9,180 nucleotides of DNA from Moraxellaceae bacterium (GTDB taxonomy: Bacteria; Pseudomonadota; Gammaproteobacteria; Pseudomonadales; UBA3067), in contig NVTH01000070.1 in assembly GCA_002401525.1 (NCBI GenBank), positions 6,720 to 15,899 of the forward strand, written 5' to 3'. The translations under genes and the position numbers were made by a program. How positions within the stretch are numbered: position 1 is the first letter of the stretch; the number at the start of each line of letters is the position of its first letter. Positions 1 through 7,316 of this stretch are shown one piece after another. Under the pieces are notes generated by a model that ran no database searches, was not told the origin of the DNA, and saw only the letters and a list, made by a program, of their open reading frames with translations.

Positions 1-1452
1 GGTTGGGGGCTCAATACCCGTAATACGCGCCATCAAAATTCGTCGTTCAGTAACATTAATCGATCTAATGTGGCTGACTTGGAAGTGCAGTGGGTCAGAA
101 ACGTGGGTACGGTGCTCGCCGTGCGCTCCCAGCCTGCGGTGACGCAGCGAGCGTTATTTTACGGCACCCAAGGTGGATCGATTGTGGCGGTGGATCGTGC
201 CAGTGGATGCGAATTTTGGAAGGCGAACGTAGGGATCGAAGTGCGCACTGCCATTACTATGGCGGGCTCTGAAGATAATCAGCAAGCGTTGTTATTTTTC
301 GGCGATTTTTTTGGTTCGATTTATGCCATGAATGCGGTGTCTGGAGAAGTGATATGGAAACAGTCTTCGGTCTCAAATTTGACACGAACTAGCACCGGGT
401 CGCCTGTCTTTCATCGCGGTGTTTTATATGTGCCGGTGTCATCACTTGAGGTAGGGTTGGCACTGATTTGGCTGTATCCCTGCTGCAGATTTCAGGGGCA
501 CGTTAGCGCGTTTAATGCCTATACCGGCGAGCCGCTGTGGAGTACTTCCGTCATGGATGAGGAGGCGAGCTTAGTGGATGGGAATCCATGGTATCAGCCT
601 CGGTACGCACCCGCAGGCGCGCCTGTCTGGACCACTCCCGCCATTGACGTGCGGCGCAATCGTCTTTATATCGGCACCGGTCAGGGTTACACCAGCCCTG
701 CGAGCGACAGTACCGACGCTATTCTCGCGCTCGACTTAGATTCTGGAGAAATAGTTTGGAAGCAACAGATGTTGTCGTTGGATGCTTGGAATATTGGTTG
801 TTTGATCAATGGGCCTAATTGCCCAGAAGAGGAGGGGCCGGATTTCGATTTTGGGGCTTCGCCCATTTTAATAAAGCTTAGATCGGGACAGGATATGCTT
901 TATGTCGGCCAGAAATCGGGGGATGTTTTTGCGTTGGATCCAGATAATGAAGGGCAAATCATATGGCAAACTAAAGTGAGCGAAGGAGGGAATCTAGGCG
1001 GTGTGCATTGGGGAATGGCGACGGATCACAAGCGACTCTATGTGCCCATTACGGATAAAAGTTTGGAAGGCGACGTAGGGGATGCTAAAAGAGGCGTGTA
1101 CGCGTTAGATCTGCAAACGGGCGACATATTATGGTCCGCCCAGCCGACGATAAATTGTGGCGATGAGGAGTGTATTCCGAGTTTTTCCAGTGCGGTAATG
1201 GTCACCGATGAATTGCTGTTTGCGGGGGATCTTGAGGGCAATATTTGGGCCTTTGATTCATCCAATGGCGAAGTGTTATGGCAATTCGACACGGATATCG
1301 AATATCCAGCGATAGATGATGAGACTGCCAATGGTGGTGCAATTGATATGGCGGGGCAGGTGGTGGTGGGGGATAATTTATACGTTATGTCGGGTTATGG
1401 TCTCTACGGGAAGAAATTGGGGAACGCTTTTATTTCTTTTAGTCTGCCTTAG
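1..1452 (+). CDS. PQQ-dependent dehydrogenase, polyvinyl-alcohol-dehydrogenase-like, 5' end outside window
   Basis: This is the C-terminal 483 residues of a PQQ beta-propeller oxidoreductase, which oxidises an alcohol in the periplasm and passes electrons to a cytochrome. The frame is open from base 1 and reads GWGLNTRNTRHQ before the GTG at base 70. That matches the start of the propeller domain in this family, so the GTG is internal and the true start is upstream. Seven blade motifs of the form A/V-x-D-x-x-(T/S)G-x-x-x-W are visible, for example AVDRASGCEFW, AMNAVSGEVIW, AFNAYTGEPLW, ALDLDSGEIVW and ALDLQTGDILW. Codons 161-162 are adjacent cysteines in YPCCRFQG. The stretch from DAWNIGC to GPDFDFGASP resembles polyvinyl-alcohol dehydrogenases (EC 1.1.2.6) more than methanol dehydrogenases. 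No CxxCH haem motif is visible; a cytochrome domain or signal peptide could lie upstream. The substrate is not determined. The gene ends with TAG and is GC-richer than its right-hand neighbours. Confidence 0.88.
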   Translation, partial: GWGLNTRNTRHQNSSFSNINRSNVADLEVQWVRNVGTVLAVRSQPAVTQRALFYGTQGGSIVAVDRASGCEFWKANVGIEVRTAITMAGSEDNQQALLFFGDFFGSIYAMNAVSGEVIWKQSSVSNLTRTSTGSPVFHRGVLYVPVSSLEVGLALIWLYPCCRFQGHVSAFNAYTGEPLWSTSVMDEEASLVDGNPWYQPRYAPAGAPVWTTPAIDVRRNRLYIGTGQGYTSPASDSTDAILALDLDSGEIVWKQQMLSLDAWNIGCLINGPNCPEEEGPDFDFGASPILIKLRSGQDMLYVGQKSGDVFALDPDNEGQIIWQTKVSEGGNLGGVHWGMATDHKRLYVPITDKSLEGDVGDAKRGVYALDLQTGDILWSAQPTINCGDEECIPSFSSAVMVTDELLFAGDLEGNIWAFDSSNGEVLWQFDTDIEYPAIDDETANGGAIDMAGQVVVGDNLYVMSGYGLYGKKLGNAFISFSLP

Positions 1453-1523
1453 TTGGGCGTAAGTTTGCTGAGGAGTAATGACATAAAATTTAATTTAGGT
1501 GTTTTATCACTTTTGCAATGGTT

Positions 1524-1529
1524 TATACT
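1524..1529 (+). promoter_or_regulatory. possible -10 box upstream of the zinc-ribbon gene
   Basis: TATACT matches the sigma70 -10 consensus at five of six bases. The hexamer 17 bases upstream, GTTTTA at 1501-1506, is a poor -35 box. It lies in the 209-base gap between the dehydrogenase and the zinc-ribbon gene, about 130 bases before the start codon. Nothing else convincing was seen in that gap, and no clear intrinsic terminator follows the dehydrogenase. Confidence 0.25.
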
Positions 1530-1661
1530 TTTCCCTAAAGCAAAAAACTGGCCCTTCAAATAATTCCCGGTCTTCGGCGTCGAGAGTATTAACATGCACG
1601 GCTTTTTGAGAAGTTATGACACAACAAAACTACGCCAATTATCAATGCGATAGACGCCAAT

Positions 1662-2054
1662 ATGGATTGTCCAAAATGTAAGGGAACTTTAAGGGTCGAG
1701 CAGGCAGAAGGCCACATAGGGTTTCGTTGTGAGTTATGTAAAGGGATTTGGCTATCAAATAAATACCTTAAGTCCTTAGAGTTAACGCATGATTTCAATG
1801 CCGAAGAATTTATATCGCAATTAGGTTTGCTGCCAAGGGCTAAATTAAAAATATTATGCCTGGAGTGCTCCAATAACCTCTACGAAGTCTCAGTGAGTGG
1901 GTTAGAAATTGATTTCTGCAAGAGCTGTTCTGGAATATGGTTTGATAAGTCGGAATTAAGTCGATTAATCACTCAGCATAAAGACTCGGGGAAGGGCGCA
2001 GTATTGGTGTCCGGATTCTTTGATGTATTGTCTGCTATAGCAAGTTCACTATGA
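1662..2054 (+). CDS. small protein with two zf-TFIIB-type zinc ribbons
   Basis: This 130-residue protein has two copies of the zf-TFIIB (PF13453) pattern. In the first, C3-P-K-C6 is followed by C23-E-L-C26-K-G-I-W30. In the second, C66-L-E-C69 is followed by C86-K-S-C89-S-G-I-W93-F-D. Eight cysteines in two CxxC...CxxC-x-GIW sets should bind two zinc ions. The acidic-aromatic tail of the second motif (WFDKSEL) is typical of the family. The C-terminal 25 residues are mildly hydrophobic (GAVLVSGFFDVL) and could touch membrane or a partner. No catalytic residues are apparent; family members are mostly uncharacterised. The start ATG has no strong Shine-Dalgarno sequence. Two small membrane-protein genes follow in the same direction after gaps of 111 and 79 bases, so co-transcription is possible but not shown. 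Confidence 0.85.
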   Translation: MDCPKCKGTLRVEQAEGHIGFRCELCKGIWLSNKYLKSLELTHDFNAEEFISQLGLLPRAKLKILCLECSNNLYEVSVSGLEIDFCKSCSGIWFDKSELSRLITQHKDSGKGAVLVSGFFDVLSAIASSL

Positions 2055-2165
2055 GCGAGAAGCGCCTTAAAAATGTTCAATGAAATGCCTGGGGCTGGCC
2101 TAGTAAAAGGGTCGTGGCGCAGCAACTTATCTTATTATTCGAGGTTATAAGCTATAAAAAAAAGA

Positions 2166-2522
2166 ATGCAAGAATTATTTTGGGGGAGAGTCGGCTTTAC
2201 TTTGATGGGATTAGTTTTCGGGTTGGTTTTTGCTCTAACTCTCACGGCTCTGATTTATCCATTTCGTTCAGAAACTGACGCTCCTGTTATTATTAGAACG
2301 TTTATGGGTGTCTTTGGAGTAGCGGGTTTGATTTGGGGGCCGCTCGTGTTGTATTCTGCGCAAGCTTGCATCTACTCTTTGTACGTTCTTTATGGGTACG
2401 TGACTGGTTTTCTAGGCGTTGAATTGCTGCTGGTCGAAAATAAAAAATTATTTCCTAAACGGAGCAACGGTTTGTATTTTTTGTTGATTGGTGCGTTTGC
2501 AGGAATTTTAAGTTTCCTATGA
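2166..2522 (+). CDS. small integral membrane protein, family not recognised
   Basis: This is a 118-residue hydrophobic protein I do not recognise. Likely membrane spans are at about residues 11-32, 41-62, 66-90 and 102-118. The charged stretches are short: RSETDAP at 34-40, and a basic loop ENKKLFPKRS at 91-100. The last span runs to the C-terminus (GAFAGILSFL). No signal peptide, metal-binding motif or catalytic motif is evident. The start ATG follows an A-rich run (AAAAAAAAGA) rather than a clear Shine-Dalgarno sequence. The gene is AT-richer than the dehydrogenase at 1-1452. Position between a zinc-ribbon gene and another small membrane-protein gene suggests a co-expressed set, which is inference. 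Even hydrophobicity and clean length support a real gene, but the function is unknown. Confidence 0.65.
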   Translation: MQELFWGRVGFTLMGLVFGLVFALTLTALIYPFRSETDAPVIIRTFMGVFGVAGLIWGPLVLYSAQACIYSLYVLYGYVTGFLGVELLLVENKKLFPKRSNGLYFLLIGAFAGILSFL

Positions 2523-2601
2523 TTTCTTTTGCAGCAATATAGTATTTTTATAATTAGCACTTAAGCGTTAAACACTAATGAAAACATGAGAGTTTGAATA
2601 A

Positions 2602-2985
2602 ATGACAAAAACGATTGTGGATAATCTATTCATCTGTAATCCGGATTGCAGTATATTCGATTTGACATTTTTAGATTGGGGTGCTGTGTTGTCTTTCTTA
2701 ATAAGTATCTACGTTTTAACTACGGTGTTGCGTCGATGGGCCTTTGAATGGAATAATTACCCTGAAACCTCTTTTAAATGGCATATCCCTCGATTTATTT
2801 TCATAGCGTTCATTTTTGCAATGGTCACTTTGCCGTTAATATGGCGTGTGTTTGGCTATCTTGGTGCTCAAATTTACGGCCAATTTATTTATCCTGAGGC
2901 AGTGTTTATTGTGTATATTGCTTGGTTATCGAGTACAGAAAAGCGTGGTTTTTCGTTGAAAAAAGGGGGTAATAAAGCGCGCTGA
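2602..2985 (+). CDS. small integral membrane protein, family not recognised
   Basis: This is a 127-residue hydrophobic protein of unknown family. Membrane spans are likely at about residues 25-43, 63-85 and 97-111, with a basic C-terminal tail (STEKRGFSLKKGGNKAR) that would favour the cytoplasm by the positive-inside rule. Two cysteines near the N-terminus (C12, C16, within CNPDC) could pair or bind a metal, but no full motif is present. A weak purine stretch (GAGAG) lies 10-15 bases before the ATG. It follows the previous membrane-protein gene by 79 bases on the same strand and faces the DUF2889 gene head-on, with 69 bases between the two stop codons. It may be the last gene of the 1662-2985 cluster. 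No function is assigned. Confidence 0.62.
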   Translation: MTKTIVDNLFICNPDCSIFDLTFLDWGAVLSFLISIYVLTTVLRRWAFEWNNYPETSFKWHIPRFIFIAFIFAMVTLPLIWRVFGYLGAQIYGQFIYPEAVFIVYIAWLSSTEKRGFSLKKGGNKAR

Positions 2986-3030
2986 ACAATGGTTGCTTTA
3001 GTGAATGTTGAGTTCCCCCAGTTTCCCCTT

Positions 3031-3054
3031 TTTAATTTGATTATGGAAATTAAA
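3031..3054. repeat. all-A/T inverted repeat between convergent genes
   Basis: TTTAATTT at 3031-3038 pairs perfectly with AAATTAAA at 3047-3054 around an 8-base loop. It sits between the stop of the rightward membrane-protein gene and the stop of the leftward DUF2889 gene, immediately abutting the latter. The stem has no G-C pairs and no clean T-tract follows on either strand. It may mark a shared transcript end, but it is a weak terminator candidate. Confidence 0.35.
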
Positions 3055-3699
3055 TTATTTGGGATAAAATTTCTTATTAGAATCTGTAAGTTTTTCGCGA
3101 GCTTCATCGCCTTCTGAATCAGTACCTGTGTAATGTAAGGGATACATTTCCTTTACCGCTGGGCTGGCGCTCCGCCAGGTGTGGCAGCCGTTGAGTACGA
3201 AGGGTTTTTTAGTGGGGTCGAATTCTACGATGGGGTAGTTTTCTGGGCTGATTTTTCGAGCCATCGCTTTTGCCGAATCGGAGGCGGTAGTCTGAAAAAC
3301 AACGGTGGCCATGGGGCCTAACAATTCAACAAGATGAGTGCAGCCTTCTATTCCGCCCAATAATTCTCTGGTTTTTCGATTCCATCCGGGGCCTATTTTG
3401 AGCCCAATTAAACGTTGAAAATTGACCAACACTTCGTTGCAGACTTGATGCGGCTGATCATCCATTGTGGTCGCCACTTCCCTGACTATGAAGTCATGGT
3501 CTATGGTTAGGCGCAGGCCCATATTATGAACCGGATCGCCGGGTTGCAACGCACCTCGCCAGCGGTTTTCGATGGTATAGGTTTTGGTGTCCACTAATCG
3601 TGCTTCAATATCCCACAATCCGTCATCGCGTAAATAACCTTTACAGTCGATGGTGCGAGTGTGTAGATGAGTCCGGGGTACTGCGGAAGGAAAAGGCAT
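3055..3699 (-). CDS. DUF2889 family protein
   Basis: This 214-residue protein carries the DUF2889 (PF11136) signature along almost its whole length. An R/H-rich start (RTHLHTRTI, residues 9-17) leads into GYLRDDGLWDIEARL and DTK at 21-39. This is followed by GDPVHNMGLRLTID (54-67), an isolated C87, GPGWNRKTRELLGG (103-116) and GCTHLVELLGPMA (119-131), then GCHTW at 171-175. There is no signal peptide or membrane span, so it is probably cytoplasmic. The biochemical role is unknown. In my recollection these proteins often neighbour lipid or aromatic catabolism genes, which would fit the monooxygenase upstream. The ATG is preceded by AGGG seven bases away (3707-3710), a weak ribosome binding site. 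It lies 281 bases after the exported-protein gene and may have its own promoter. Confidence 0.85.
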   Translation of the reverse strand: MPFPSAVPRTHLHTRTIDCKGYLRDDGLWDIEARLVDTKTYTIENRWRGALQPGDPVHNMGLRLTIDHDFIVREVATTMDDQPHQVCNEVLVNFQRLIGLKIGPGWNRKTRELLGGIEGCTHLVELLGPMATVVFQTTASDSAKAMARKISPENYPIVEFDPTKKPFVLNGCHTWRSASPAVKEMYPLHYTGTDSEGDEAREKLTDSNKKFYPK

Positions 3700-3980
3700 T
3701 CTTTTACCCTGATTGTATTGTTTTATAAAGCGGTGAATACAAGAGCGGACGTCAGATTGGGGTGCTCGATGGCTCTGAACATCTAACTCCTTTTAGATTA
3801 TTCCGTATTAGCTTAAAACATCAAAATGCATAATAGCCTGCCTGATTGGCTGAGCCAAATAAAAATAATCAGTGGCGGCGGGAAAGTTCGCTAGGAGGGC
3901 TCTTTTTAGGGCATTTCACGGAATGGGCACTAGCGGTGAGGGGGATAGGATCAAAAGGCCCGGCTAAAAATTAATATCGC
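3700..3980. other. intergenic region, no gene seen
   Basis: This 281-base gap separates the exported-protein gene from the DUF2889 gene on the minus strand. I see no credible reading frame, no strong promoter hexamer pair and no intrinsic terminator with a T-tract in the direction of transcription. A leader or promoter for the DUF2889 gene presumably lies here. Confidence 0.5.
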
Positions 3981-5525
3981 CTATCTGAATACCAGCGAAT
4001 CGGTTTGGGAGGGGCGATTGATTGAGTCAATGTTCGTCACGTCAATGTCCAGCGGATGTTTTTCATCCAGATAGAATTCTAACGGGCCTTCATCCCCGAC
4101 GGTGTCCGCAAACCAAAATACGTACTCCATTTCAAGGGTTTCTAAGCCTTCCATATTGGTAGGCAAGCCTTCCATCAATAAACCGATATGAGGCGATGCA
4201 CCGGGGAATTTCTCATTCGCAGTCAATATGGATTTGTCATCGTCGTAAAATATATGGGAACTCATGCCTTCGAAAGCGATGTCTGCTAATTTGAAGATTG
4301 CCACCACTTCCCAACCGCCGCCGTGTTGAATCCAAATCCAATTGCCTGGCATATTGACGCCTTGTATTTCCTTTTCTTCTGCGTCCACTTTGCCGTCGAC
4401 ATTGGTATACATTCGCTTGCCTTCACTATTGATAAAGGATTGCGAAGTGATGATGCCGCCGTCAATATTGAGATCGCTATAGAATTTTATTTTTGGGTTT
4501 TTAATCAGATTCGCAAAGCTTACGCCTTTGCCCACTTCGGTTCTATTGGGGAATGATAAGCCTTGTTCATAGAAACTAACCTCTGAATTCATCCCAAACA
4601 GGGGAATGCCTGCCAAAACAAAATATATCTTGGTGTAAATCGTAGCGCGGACCGGCCCGTCTTTGACGCCCAGTACCTTCACTTGAATATTGTCAAAGGC
4701 GTCCAAATTTATTGTAATGTATTTATTAAAGATATTGGCCGATATTTGAAGCACATTTTGATCCATCACCGGGTGATGCGCGTCTGAGCCGTAATTATTA
4801 CTTAGATTTCGAAAGTCGAAAAAATTTTCAGGATTAAAATCAAGATTAATAAACGTGGTGTCAATTTTTGAATTATCTTTGCTGCTGATATAACGAACGT
4901 AATCTACTTCGCTGCGTTGAGAATTATGTTCGATTAAATAAACGTATCGATCTCTACCTTGGCGGTCAGTCAGCTTAATTTCCTTAAGTATCGTGCCTTC
5001 TTCGAGCCCCATAGTCTCTTCGATATAGCGATTTTCACTGGCATTTCGAAGCATAAAGATAAGGTCATCAGTAAGGTCCAGTTCGCCATAGACTCCGTCG
5101 ATGTCGTTAGTATTGATGCCGGGTATATAGATATAGTGGGACTTATTATCGTATTCATCGAACTGAAATGGAATTGGTTTAAGGCTTCCATCCCACACTG
5201 CCATCACCGAAAGATGCGCCATTTTGCGATGCAATACACTGGGTAATTGACTCCCAGGAATTTTTACTGGGTGCAAAAAACCAAAATGGGACACGTTAAA
5301 ACTTTCAACCAAATCTTTTATCTGAGCATCGGACAATTGACTAAAGGTCTCTCGGTCTTTGGATAGGTTTCCAGGCGCGAGTTTGGTGTATGCGACAAAC
5401 GCTTGGTATTCGCTCTCTGGTATTCCCTCCAATAGCGCATAAACAGCCCAGCCAGGCACGCTAAATAACATTAAACTTCCTAGAACCGTCAGTTGGGCCA
5501 GCATTTTCAATGATAGATACTTCAT
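3981..5525 (-). CDS. exported protein of unknown family with N-terminal Sec signal peptide
   Basis: This is a 514-residue protein I do not recognise. Residues 1-27 form a Sec-type signal peptide: basic K2 and K7, a hydrophobic core LTVLGSLMLFSV and the cleavage site PGWA-VYA, predicting a periplasmic or secreted mature protein. There is no lipobox cysteine and no further membrane span. The mature part is rich in alternating polar/aromatic segments that suggest a beta-sheet fold. Landmarks are FQFDEYDNKSHYIYIP (about 121-136), DLTDDLIFMLR (about 151-161), a VKDGPVRATIYTK segment in the middle, and WIWIQHGGGWEV followed by an acidic C-terminal third (GDEGPLEFYLDEKHP). No catalytic motif can be named. 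A good GGAG at 5532-5535 lies six bases before the ATG and supports this start. It follows the monooxygenase gene by 158 bases. A carbohydrate- or lipid-binding role is possible but unsupported. Confidence 0.8.
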   Translation of the reverse strand: MKYLSLKMLAQLTVLGSLMLFSVPGWAVYALLEGIPESEYQAFVAYTKLAPGNLSKDRETFSQLSDAQIKDLVESFNVSHFGFLHPVKIPGSQLPSVLHRKMAHLSVMAVWDGSLKPIPFQFDEYDNKSHYIYIPGINTNDIDGVYGELDLTDDLIFMLRNASENRYIEETMGLEEGTILKEIKLTDRQGRDRYVYLIEHNSQRSEVDYVRYISSKDNSKIDTTFINLDFNPENFFDFRNLSNNYGSDAHHPVMDQNVLQISANIFNKYITINLDAFDNIQVKVLGVKDGPVRATIYTKIYFVLAGIPLFGMNSEVSFYEQGLSFPNRTEVGKGVSFANLIKNPKIKFYSDLNIDGGIITSQSFINSEGKRMYTNVDGKVDAEEKEIQGVNMPGNWIWIQHGGGWEVVAIFKLADIAFEGMSSHIFYDDDKSILTANEKFPGASPHIGLLMEGLPTNMEGLETLEMEYVFWFADTVGDEGPLEFYLDEKHPLDIDVTNIDSINRPSQTDSLVFR

Positions 5526-5531
5526 TTAGAT

Positions 5532-5535
5532 CTCC
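5532..5535 (-). promoter_or_regulatory. ribosome binding site of the exported-protein gene
   Basis: On the minus strand this reads GGAG, followed by AT-rich spacer ATCTAA and then ATG. The spacing and sequence are close to the Shine-Dalgarno optimum and fix the start at base 5525. Confidence 0.75.
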
Positions 5536-5593
5536 ACGTTCAGTAGTAATACGAGATGGGACAATGGTTAAAGCACCCGCTTAGCGAGTTAGC

Positions 5594-5612
5594 ACTTTGC
5601 TATTGCCAAAGT
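5594..5612. repeat. short inverted repeat between monooxygenase and exported-protein genes
   Basis: ACTTTG at 5594-5599 pairs with CAAAGT at 5607-5612 across a 7-base loop. It lies in the 158-base gap after the monooxygenase stop. No T-tract follows on the minus strand, so it is not a standard terminator; it might be a leader hairpin or chance. Confidence 0.3.
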
Positions 5613-5683
5613 TTGTATGGCGGTCATTGCCTCGATCACCTCCAAGAAGGCAGGTTTTATTTTATTTTTTATTGCTTGAAGAA

Positions 5684-7207
5684 TTAGGAGCGAAATTTAT
5701 ACGCGGCAAACTGAGTTCTTCTGACTCTTAACCAGCGTTGCATCGGAATAATCAAACTTGGAAGGGAGACGTCACCGTTAGCATCAAAATAATAGCTTCT
5801 AGAGGTTTCACAAGAAGCGTTGCTGAATAGGGTTTTTTCGGAAAGTGTGCGCATTTTCTGAAAATAACGGCTATTTGCTTCTTCTTTCACTTCAACAAAT
5901 GTCGAGCCTAGTTTATTTGCTTTTATTAAACAGCGACTAATGTATTTCGCCTGAGCCTCAAGCATGCTGTACCAATTAAACCCACCGGTATAAGGGCCAA
6001 AAGTGAGAAAAAAGTTGGGGAAATTCGGCACCGTGATGCCGTCAAACGCTTGGTATCGATTATCTTCCCAAAATTGACCTAATTCTAATTGGTTCAATCC
6101 AAACACTTCGAAACTAGGGGCGTTACCCAGTTCTTGGGTTTTAAATCCAGTGGCTAATATCAGCAGGTCAACCTCAATCTCTTCACCGCTGTTGGTGATG
6201 ACGCCAGTCTCAGTGATTCGCTCGATGCCATCGCTGATTAAATTGACATTATCACGATTAAACGTGGGCCAATATTCGTTGGATATTGCAGGCCTTTTAC
6301 AGCCAAATCCATACTTTGGTTCCAGTTGAGCTTTAAGGGCTTCATTGTCGACCTGCGAATCGAGGTTGCCGAGCATCCCTCTTTGCGCGGCCTGAATTAG
6401 CGCTGGCCATTTTTTATAATTTAGCATTGACCAAGTGAGGAATTCCATGGCCGCGTCGGTGAATAAACGGCAAGTGGTTTGAAACAATGGGATGTACTTA
6501 AACATGAAATTTACCCATTTCGGAAATTCTACATCGGCTTTTGGGGAGACCCAAATCGGTGTGCGCTGAAAAACAGAGAGGGCTGCTACCTGTGGTGCAA
6601 TGGCAGGAATTACTTGCACCGCAGTAGCGCCAGTGCCAATGACGGCCACTTTTTTATTGCTGAGATCGTAGTGATGATCCCACTCTGCGGTGTGAAACAT
6701 TTTCCCCTTGAAACGATCAAGGCCCTTAATGTCAGGGGTTATTGGCTGACTTAATAAACCCGTGGCTGAAATAATAAATCTGGACGTTAACTGACTGCCG
6801 TCCATTAAGTACAGTCGCCAACAATTATTCTCTGTATCAAAACGCATTTTTTCGACTTGTGATCTAAATCGAATATGCTTGCGAATATTATACTTATCCA
6901 CGCAATGGTTAATGTAGCGTAGTATTTCCTCCCCGGGAGCAAACAACCGCGACCAATTTGGGTTGGGCTCAAACGAATAACAATAAGAGATAGAAGGGAT
7001 ATCAACAGCAACGCCTGGGTATTTATTGTCACGCCAGGTTCCCCCTAAATCCTCGCTCTTTTCTAGCAGGCAAAAAGAATGCATGTTATCTTTTTTTAAT
7101 TGAATTCCTGTGCCAATGCCGCTAATACCAGCGCCTATAATGATGGTTTCATAATCCAATTTAAGGTTTGTTTTTAGGCGGACTACCTTTTCGATGCGAT
7201 CACTCAT
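5684..7207 (-). CDS. flavin-containing / Baeyer-Villiger-type monooxygenase
   Basis: This 507-residue FAD- and NADPH-dependent monooxygenase probably inserts oxygen next to a carbonyl to give an ester or lactone. It has the FAD Rossmann motif GAGISG (25-30), GGTWRDNKYPGVAVD (55-69) and the NADPH Rossmann motif GTGATA (191-196). Between them lies the Baeyer-Villiger fingerprint F166-K-G-K-M-F-H172-T-A-E-W176-D, matching FxGxxxHTxxW[PD]. The ATG-containing motifs SATGLL and DLLILATGF occur near 147 and 347. R305 in GFGCKRP aligns by motif with the catalytic arginine of phenylacetone monooxygenase, and D69 with its partner aspartate (inference from family knowledge). Length is normal for the class and no key residue is missing. 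It lacks a signal peptide. GGAG at 7214-7217, six bases before ATG, fixes the start. It lies 87 bases after the PF10118 gene and is probably co-transcribed. The substrate is unknown. Confidence 0.92.
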   Translation of the reverse strand: MSDRIEKVVRLKTNLKLDYETIIIGAGISGIGTGIQLKKDNMHSFCLLEKSEDLGGTWRDNKYPGVAVDIPSISYCYSFEPNPNWSRLFAPGEEILRYINHCVDKYNIRKHIRFRSQVEKMRFDTENNCWRLYLMDGSQLTSRFIISATGLLSQPITPDIKGLDRFKGKMFHTAEWDHHYDLSNKKVAVIGTGATAVQVIPAIAPQVAALSVFQRTPIWVSPKADVEFPKWVNFMFKYIPLFQTTCRLFTDAAMEFLTWSMLNYKKWPALIQAAQRGMLGNLDSQVDNEALKAQLEPKYGFGCKRPAISNEYWPTFNRDNVNLISDGIERITETGVITNSGEEIEVDLLILATGFKTQELGNAPSFEVFGLNQLELGQFWEDNRYQAFDGITVPNFPNFFLTFGPYTGGFNWYSMLEAQAKYISRCLIKANKLGSTFVEVKEEANSRYFQKMRTLSEKTLFSNASCETSRSYYFDANGDVSLPSLIIPMQRWLRVRRTQFAAYKFRS

Positions 7208-7213
7208 GCCTAT

Positions 7214-7217
7214 CTCC
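7214..7217 (-). promoter_or_regulatory. ribosome binding site of the monooxygenase gene
   Basis: The minus strand reads GGAG, then the six-base spacer ATAGGC, then ATG. This supports base 7207 as the monooxygenase start. Confidence 0.75.
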
Positions 7218-7246
7218 GTTTGAAAGCCACTTATTCGCCGGATTCA

Positions 7247-7316
7247 CGGCGGCTAAATATCGGTAACTATATCTCGGTAACTAAATATTGCTAACTATAT
7301 ATCAGTAATGACGCCT
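7247..7316. repeat. 14-base tandem repeat, about five copies, overlapping a gene end
   Basis: Copies begin at 7247, 7261, 7275, 7289 and 7303, an exact 14-base step. The copies read CGGCGGCTAAATAT, CGGTAACTATATCT, CGGTAACTAAATAT, TGCTAACTATATAT and a decayed CAGTAATGACGCCT. The plus-strand consensus is CGGTAACTAWATAT. Copies two to four are the best conserved. The array fills most of the gap between the PF10118 and monooxygenase genes. The fourth copy contains the PF10118 stop codon (7295-7297), and the fifth encodes its last residues. Confidence 0.8.

Noticed and set aside
2889..3107. 72-codon minus-strand frame across the convergent gene ends
   Set aside because: It overlaps the 3' ends of both a membrane-protein gene and the DUF2889 gene, and has no ribosome binding site or motif.
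5628..5659. TGCCT/AGGCA hairpin followed by a T-rich run, resembling a plus-strand terminator
   Set aside because: The stem is only five bases with a 15-base loop, and no plus-strand gene reads into it. In the minus direction of the real genes the T-run becomes an A-run.
6479..6754. 91-codon plus-strand frame
   Set aside because: It is the antisense shadow of the monooxygenase, whose motifs on the minus strand are unmistakable.
7247..7316. CRISPR array
   Set aside because: The unit is 14 bases and directly tandem, with no unique spacers and no cas genes nearby.
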